64,000 nucleotides of DNA from Euglena gracilis (lineage: Eukaryota; Euglenida; Euglenophyceae; Euglenales), in NCBI GenBank assembly GCA_039621445.1, contig CP154954.1:24130954-24194953 (forward strand), given 5' to 3'. Below the pieces are notes generated by a model, which saw only the letters and a program-made list of their open reading frames with translations, did no database searches and had not been told where the DNA came from. The translations under genes and the position numbers were made by a program. Below are positions 61,634-64,000 of this stretch, one piece after another (the stretch's first letter is position 1; every line of letters starts with the position of its first letter).

Positions 61634-62511
61634 GGGTTAACGGGTTCATCCCGAAGCGTAGGCACTGGCGCCGCACGGCTTCCCGCGGACGAGCGCTTCG
61701 GGCAATGTCAGACGTCGGGGGAGGGTTTCCCTCCACAGGACGTCGTGGCATAGGGTCAGGTATGGTTGGGTGGGGTTGAGGTGGATACACGTACTGATCC
61801 CGTGGCACTGGTTCCTCCTGGGGATATTTCCCAGAGACGGTGTACTGAGACACATGCTCCTGCGCAGGATAATCTCGCCGGGGCATGCGCTCAGGGGATC
61901 GAATAATACTTTCTTTCACGCGTGGGTTTTCACTCCGGACAGGTGCTTCCCCTGTCTCTTCCTCGGGTAATCCGGGGGAGTGAGCACGAAAATGTGCGGT
62001 GTAAGTGCCAACTGGTGGTACCTGTCGTGCTACCTGTGGCGGGACTTCCACGCCCAGGTCACGCATGGTAATGTCCGCCGCGAATCCCGATCTGTCCGAG
62101 TCGGTGTAATACACCGAACCGGTCATCGTCGCCTGGGCACTCATACACCACAGGGCTGGAGGGGTGTTCGCGGTGGTCAAAATTTACGGCAGTGGTCATC
62201 CACAACGCCTGGGTGAGGTAGTCTGGTGCCGGGTTTGCGCTCATACGCATCACCCGGTTCATCGTCTCCGCCGTGCGGTGGATCATCACACCCGCGTACG
62301 GTGGGAGGCGACGAGAGCCTGATGGCTGAGATGACCGCGCTTCCGCGGATATCGGGGTCATCCTGCTACTGCTGCTGGCTTCAGGGTTTCCCTGAGCCGC
62401 AGTCCGTGTAGGTGGTTGCGTACCGTATCGATACGCATACTGGTCAGGTGGAGGGTGAGTGGTGGGGTGGTAAGGCGGTACTCCTCCTGGCTCCCTTCCA
62501 CCGGGCAGCAT
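61587..62511 (-). CDS. H copy 2 ORF3, N-terminal region
   Basis: Starts at ATG 62511 (MLPGGREPGG). The frame 62059-62511 changes near 62200, where one G is missing relative to copy 1, into 61587-62180: MTTANTPPALWCMSAQATMT, then ITMRDLGVEVPPQVARQVPP, then QYVYPPQPHPTIPDPMPRRP. It is Pro/Tyr/Arg-rich, like a matrix or nucleic-acid-binding leader. The start and its 160-base distance from the chromodomain stop are identical in both copies, which supports a real separate reading frame. Confidence 0.6.
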
Positions 62512-62672
62512 GATACTGCCCGGGGTCGGTGCGGTGGGATGGTTAGGTTGTTGGTTGTGAGGTGGTAAGGTTAACCGCTTGAGTATTGTTTGCTAAAAAA
62601 TCTGCGGAAAGAAAGAATGATAAGAATAGATGATAAAAAGAAAAGAAAACAACATGGGTTTCCCATGCGTTC

Positions 62673-63140
62673 TCAAAAACTTGTCATGGAAACATCAATG
62701 TTATGCTTCTTGTTCCACAGCTTCCAGTTCTGCTGGACAGACCCAACAAAACTGGTTGCTGGCTCCCAAGTGTCCTCCTCGGGCCCATACCCTTTCCAGG
62801 GGACCTTCCAAAGGTGCATACCTTTGTCGATTTTGTCATCGATAATTTTATCGACTACAAAGTCGTCGGTCTCAGGTAATCTGGAACGGGGCTGGAAGTG
62901 CAGACACGGGATGGGTTTCCCATCCGGCGGTGACAGGTATGGCTTGAAGTCGTCCATATGAACGTCCTCAACACGATTCGGTAATGCAACCTTGTATCGC
63001 CCGCTGGTACCTAGTCTTTCTAGGCTTTCACAGGTGCCGAGCAAAAGGGGGTCCAGTTTGGAAGACTGCATGCGAGTACGGCTATTCCGCACCCACACGC
63101 GGTCACCGGGACTATACACAGGTGACTTGAAATTCTGCAA
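62673..63140 (-). CDS. pol: H copy 2 chromodomain end of integrase
   Basis: A 155-codon frame with GDRVWVRNSRTRMQSSKLDP, then VALPNRVEDVHMDDFKPYLS, then the chromodomain (DDFVVDKIIDDKIDKGMHLW, VPWKGYGPEEDTWEPA). It matches 31293-31750 at most positions. The stretch linking it to the integrase core at 63255 is broken by a stop. Confidence 0.8.
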   Translation of the reverse strand: MQNFKSPVYSPGDRVWVRNSRTRMQSSKLDPLLLGTCESLERLGTSGRYKVALPNRVEDVHMDDFKPYLSPPDGKPIPCLHFQPRSRLPETDDFVVDKIIDDKIDKGMHLWKVPWKGYGPEEDTWEPATSFVGSVQQNWKLWNKKHNIDVSMTSF

Positions 63141-63254
63141 AAACGATTTCCGTTTAGTTGCATGAATATCAGTGACTCGCTTCTGGACTGCAGAACGTAG
63201 ATTTTCTACTTCCGCAAAACAGGTCTCGCAACTGACACTCGTTCGGGCGGGTCT

Positions 63255-63965
63255 CTACGAAGGGACATCCCCTATGGCCGGAGGGTCCCGTCCGAAAACT
63301 AATTTATAGGGGGAGTGAGGTAAAACCAGCCCTGGTAGGGTATTGATATAAAACAAACACCATGGTAGCAATGATATCCAGTTGCTGCGCGAGTCAGCCA
63401 GTGAAAGGCGAAGCATATTCACGACGGATTTCACGGCTGCCTCGGCTCTACCATTGCCTTTGGGTCGGTATATAATGCAAAAATGCTGCTCAATTCCGAG
63501 TAAACCGCACAAAGTGGTGAAAAACCTTGAAAAAACCAAATGGTCTTGATCACTCACGATTTCATTCGGTAAACCGATTAAGCAAATGCATTTCTCCAAA
63601 AATATATTTGCCAAATTTTGGGCAGTCAACCCTGACTTCTGGCGTGGAATGGCTACAATGTACGCACTCAGCCTGCAGACGACAACAAAAACGTAATCGT
63701 AAATTTTGTCGTCCGTTCCTTTGCACGGTTCTAATTCCAGAAAATCCATGCAGAGGGAGGTAAAAATGTCAATGGTACGGGGAAAAAGTCCATCGTACCA
63801 GGGGGGGTGCCTCTGCGGAGTTTTACCGCTTGACAAATTTGACACCGTTGCGCTATTCGTAAACAGCGTGAGTAAAGCACCTTCTCGCTCAGGGTTGTGC
63901 AACACCTGCGGCCCACCAACGAAAGAAGTTTGGGGGCCCCAGGGTGACCGTGGTTGTGAGCACAA
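63255..63965 (-). CDS. pol: H copy 2 integrase core
   Basis: A 236-codon frame with a complete D-D-E core: LCMDFLELEPCKGTDDKIYD, VSDQDHLVFSRFFTTLCGLL, then GNGRAEAAVKSV, followed by INTLPGLVLPHSPYKLVFGR. Upstream, in a second frame (63731-63979), are the zinc-module residues: GHPGAPKLLSL with His, then CLRIAQRCQICQAVKL with the Cys pair. A one-base shift near 63770 joins them. This copy therefore retained the integrase N-terminal domain that copy 1 lost. Confidence 0.85.
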   Translation of the reverse strand: MCSQPRSPWGPQTSFVGGPQVLHNPEREGALLTLFTNSATVSNLSSGKTPQRHPPWYDGLFPRTIDIFTSLCMDFLELEPCKGTDDKIYDYVFVVVCRLSAYIVAIPRQKSGLTAQNLANIFLEKCICLIGLPNEIVSDQDHLVFSRFFTTLCGLLGIEQHFCIIYRPKGNGRAEAAVKSVVNMLRLSLADSRSNWISLLPWCLFYINTLPGLVLPHSPYKLVFGRDPPAIGDVPS

Positions 63966-63979
63966 AATCGCATCATCAA
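63731..63979 (-). pseudogene. H copy 2 integrase zinc-binding module
   Basis: Reads CAHNHGHPGAPKLLSLVGRR, then SRCLRIAQRCQICQAVKLRR, the H-H-C-C pattern of retroelement integrase N-terminal domains. It is offset by one frame from the core. RNase H should lie just beyond the window end. Confidence 0.65.
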
Positions 63980-64000
63980 CCAGGTCCTGGGGGATACAAT

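Larger units (their letters stand above)
52738..64000 (-). mobile_element. Element H copy 2 (truncated by window end)
   Basis: The 3' LTR lies at the left, itself split (52738-52865 and 55032-55314). Moving right come the shared 3' tail, ORF3, chromodomain and integrase, cut at 64000. It parallels H copy 1 throughout and lacks elements A and B and the satellite array, so it supplies the empty sites for all three. The left flank base block ACCAGA may be the target duplication, but its partner is beyond the window. Confidence 0.85.

Overview
This window looks like repeat-dense eukaryotic nuclear DNA, and almost everything recognisable in it is mobile. The signs are LTR retrotransposons with chromodomain integrases, a LINE, target site duplications, long poly-G/poly-C tracts, satellites and heavily broken reading frames. 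There are no bacterial-style operons, rRNA genes or complete tRNA genes. The host cannot be named from sequence alone; a large-genome alga or other protist is my best inference.

The core (4529-40725) is a nest of three LTR elements, each placed by its target duplication. Element H (minus strand, 428-bp LTRs, 6-bp duplication CCTTGA) inserted first, into a plus-strand gene resembling a DDE transposase of the Kyakuja/Dileera/Zisupton type (2950-4528 continuing at 40726). Element A (plus strand, 5979-12956, 5-bp duplication CTACC) later landed at the end of H's last reading frame. Element B (plus strand, 19813-30711, duplication TAATGT) landed inside the same downstream region of H. LTR divergence read by eye agrees with this order: about 5% for H, about 2% for B, and one mismatch (plus one 55-base gap) for A. 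A three-unit satellite array (15901-19522) also interrupts H.

H is unusual. After gag, protease, reverse transcriptase, RNase H, integrase and chromodomain it carries about 5 kb of further coding sequence in the same direction (ORF3). ORF3 encodes a proline-rich region and several Cys/His clusters, and it is seen again in a second H copy at the right end of the window (52738-64000, cut by the window edge). H and A both carry, between protease and reverse transcriptase, a segment resembling the Dam-type adenine methyltransferase domain best known from DIRS elements. B shares H's LTR ends, primer site, polypurine tract and 3' region but keeps only gag, so it was probably mobilised in trans by an H-like relative.

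Between the two H copies (42-52.7 kb) lie minisatellites, a G/C palindrome, a broken tyrosine recombinase gene (43.9-44.7 kb, minus), a pair of 165-bp repeats, and a broken LINE (48.4-52.4 kb, minus). The LINE has a CCHC finger with a restriction-like endonuclease and a 2A ribosome-skipping motif in its leader frame. Several small terminal-inverted-repeat elements are scattered through the window; one can be confirmed by comparing B with the empty site in H. The first 2.9 kb hold repeats but no gene I can support.
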